Shown one piece after another: positions 48,950 to 49,516 of a DNA stretch of 49,516 bases. The translations under genes and the position numbers were made by a program. The notes under the pieces were generated by a model that was given only the letters and a program-made list of their open reading frames with translations, was not told where the DNA came from and ran no database searches. Every line of letters starts with the position of its first letter. The stretch's first letter is position 1. Origin of the DNA: RGIG7450 sp045577655 (GTDB lineage Bacteria; Bacillota; Clostridia; RUG12999); contig JAZNIU010000020.1 in NCBI GenBank assembly GCA_045577655.1, forward strand, positions 1-49,516, read 5' to 3'.

Positions 48950-49516
48950 ATGAGCGAAATTAAAAAAATTGCAATTTTAACTGGTGGCGGAGATGCTCCT
49001 GGACTTAATGCGGTTGTTCGCGCAGCAACACTCACCGCAATCAGAAAATATAATCTTGAAGTTGTTGGAATAAAAAATGGATACAGAGGACTGTTTCTTG
49101 GCGAAAGTCAGATGGTGAAGCTCACAGAAGACAATGTTTCTGACATTATCGGCAAAGGCGGTACCGTTTTATATAATTCAAACAAAGACAATCTTTTTAA
49201 ATATCCCAGACGAAACAAAGAAGGTTTTTTACGTGATGAAAAAGGAAATATCATATACGATGACCTTTCGGACAAAGTGCTTGAAAATCTTGAAAATCTT
49301 GGAATTGATGCACTTGTTATTGTTGGCGGTGACGGTACGCTTACTTCTGCGAGAGATTATAGCAGAAAAGGTGTGAAAGTTATTGGCGTTCCCAAAACAA
49401 TTGACAACGACCTTAATTCCACTGACGTTACTTTTGGATTTGACACTGCCATAACAAGATGCACTGATGCTGTTGATGCACTTAAGACAACAGGAGAAGC
49501 ACATCACAGAATAATG
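48950..49516 (+). CDS. 6-phosphofructokinase, second paralogue (5' part, runs off window)
   Basis: The first 189 codons of a second phosphofructokinase; the window ends inside the gene with no stop. It has ILTGGGDAPGLNAVVRAA at the N-terminus, a family insert around residues 80-105 (NKDNLFKYPRRNKEGFLRDE), GGDGT with glycine (as in ATP users), and VPKTIDNDLN with lysine before TIDND. In the first pfkA (26106) this position is alanine. Gly with Lys is the pattern of the long, mixed ATP/PPi clade, so phosphoryl donor is uncertain. GGAAAGGAA precedes ATG at 48950. Confidence 0.93.
   Translation, partial: MSEIKKIAILTGGGDAPGLNAVVRAATLTAIRKYNLEVVGIKNGYRGLFLGESQMVKLTEDNVSDIIGKGGTVLYNSNKDNLFKYPRRNKEGFLRDEKGNIIYDDLSDKVLENLENLGIDALVIVGGDGTLTSARDYSRKGVKVIGVPKTIDNDLNSTDVTFGFDTAITRCTDAVDALKTTGEAHHRIM

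Overview
The window is a gene-dense, AT-rich stretch of a bacterial chromosome, most likely from class Clostridia (low-GC Gram-positive Firmicutes). The pointers are a dgt-like/dnaG/sigA operon, TrmK, ribonuclease M5, a SigH-type sigma factor, a transketolase split into two subunits, strong GGAGG ribosome binding sites and consensus sigma-A promoters with 17-bp spacers. I cannot name a species. No tRNA, rRNA, CRISPR array, insertion sequence or prophage is visible. Almost all DNA is coding, and adjacent genes often overlap by 1 to 20 bp.

Layout. 0-2.6 kb: rpsO and pnp, each with a leader that can fold over its ribosome binding site. 2.65-5.5 kb (minus): a zur-like regulator and znuABC-like zinc/manganese importer behind one promoter with a 17-bp Fur-family palindrome. 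5.6-10.1 kb: a flavoprotein, a dGTPase-like HD hydrolase, primase and the major sigma factor. 10.2-20.4 kb: two tandem MATE exporters, trmK (minus), a small membrane protein with a metallophosphoesterase, NAD synthetase, a sodium/solute symporter, an EamA exporter and a YdcF-like protein (minus). 20.4-20.8 kb: a non-coding segment with two 37-bp direct repeats made of DnaA boxes. 20.8-28 kb: trxB-amidohydrolase-ATP-grasp operon, HPr, uvrC, pfkA and an orphan ParB-like protein. 28-30.7 kb (minus): PAP2 phosphatase and split transketolase. 30.8-32.7 kb: a 41-residue acidic ORF, rpsB and tsf. 32.9-39.4 kb: six accessory genes, including an EF-G/TetM-like GTPase fused to a NYN (Rae1/YacP-like) nuclease domain. 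39.5-47.1 kb: pyrH-frr-uppS-cdsA-dxr-rseP-ispG, an unknown gene and a ybaK-like gene. 47.2-49.5 kb: a SigH-like sigma factor, a zinc-ribbon protein, RNase M5 and the 5' part of a second phosphofructokinase.

How the genes fit together. The window mixes core translation (rpsO, rpsB, tsf, frr), RNA processing (pnp, rnmV), replication and transcription initiation (dnaG, sigA), isoprenoid and lipid-carrier synthesis (dxr, ispG, uppS, cdsA, rseP) and glycolysis/pentose phosphate (two PFKs, transketolase), with HPr nearby. The usual Firmicute run rpsB-tsf-pyrH-frr is interrupted between tsf and pyrH by the accessory block. The observations most worth following are the GTPase-nuclease fusion, the DnaA-box repeats upstream of trxB, and the three ribosomal/PNPase mRNA leaders with visible alternative or RBS-sequestering folds.
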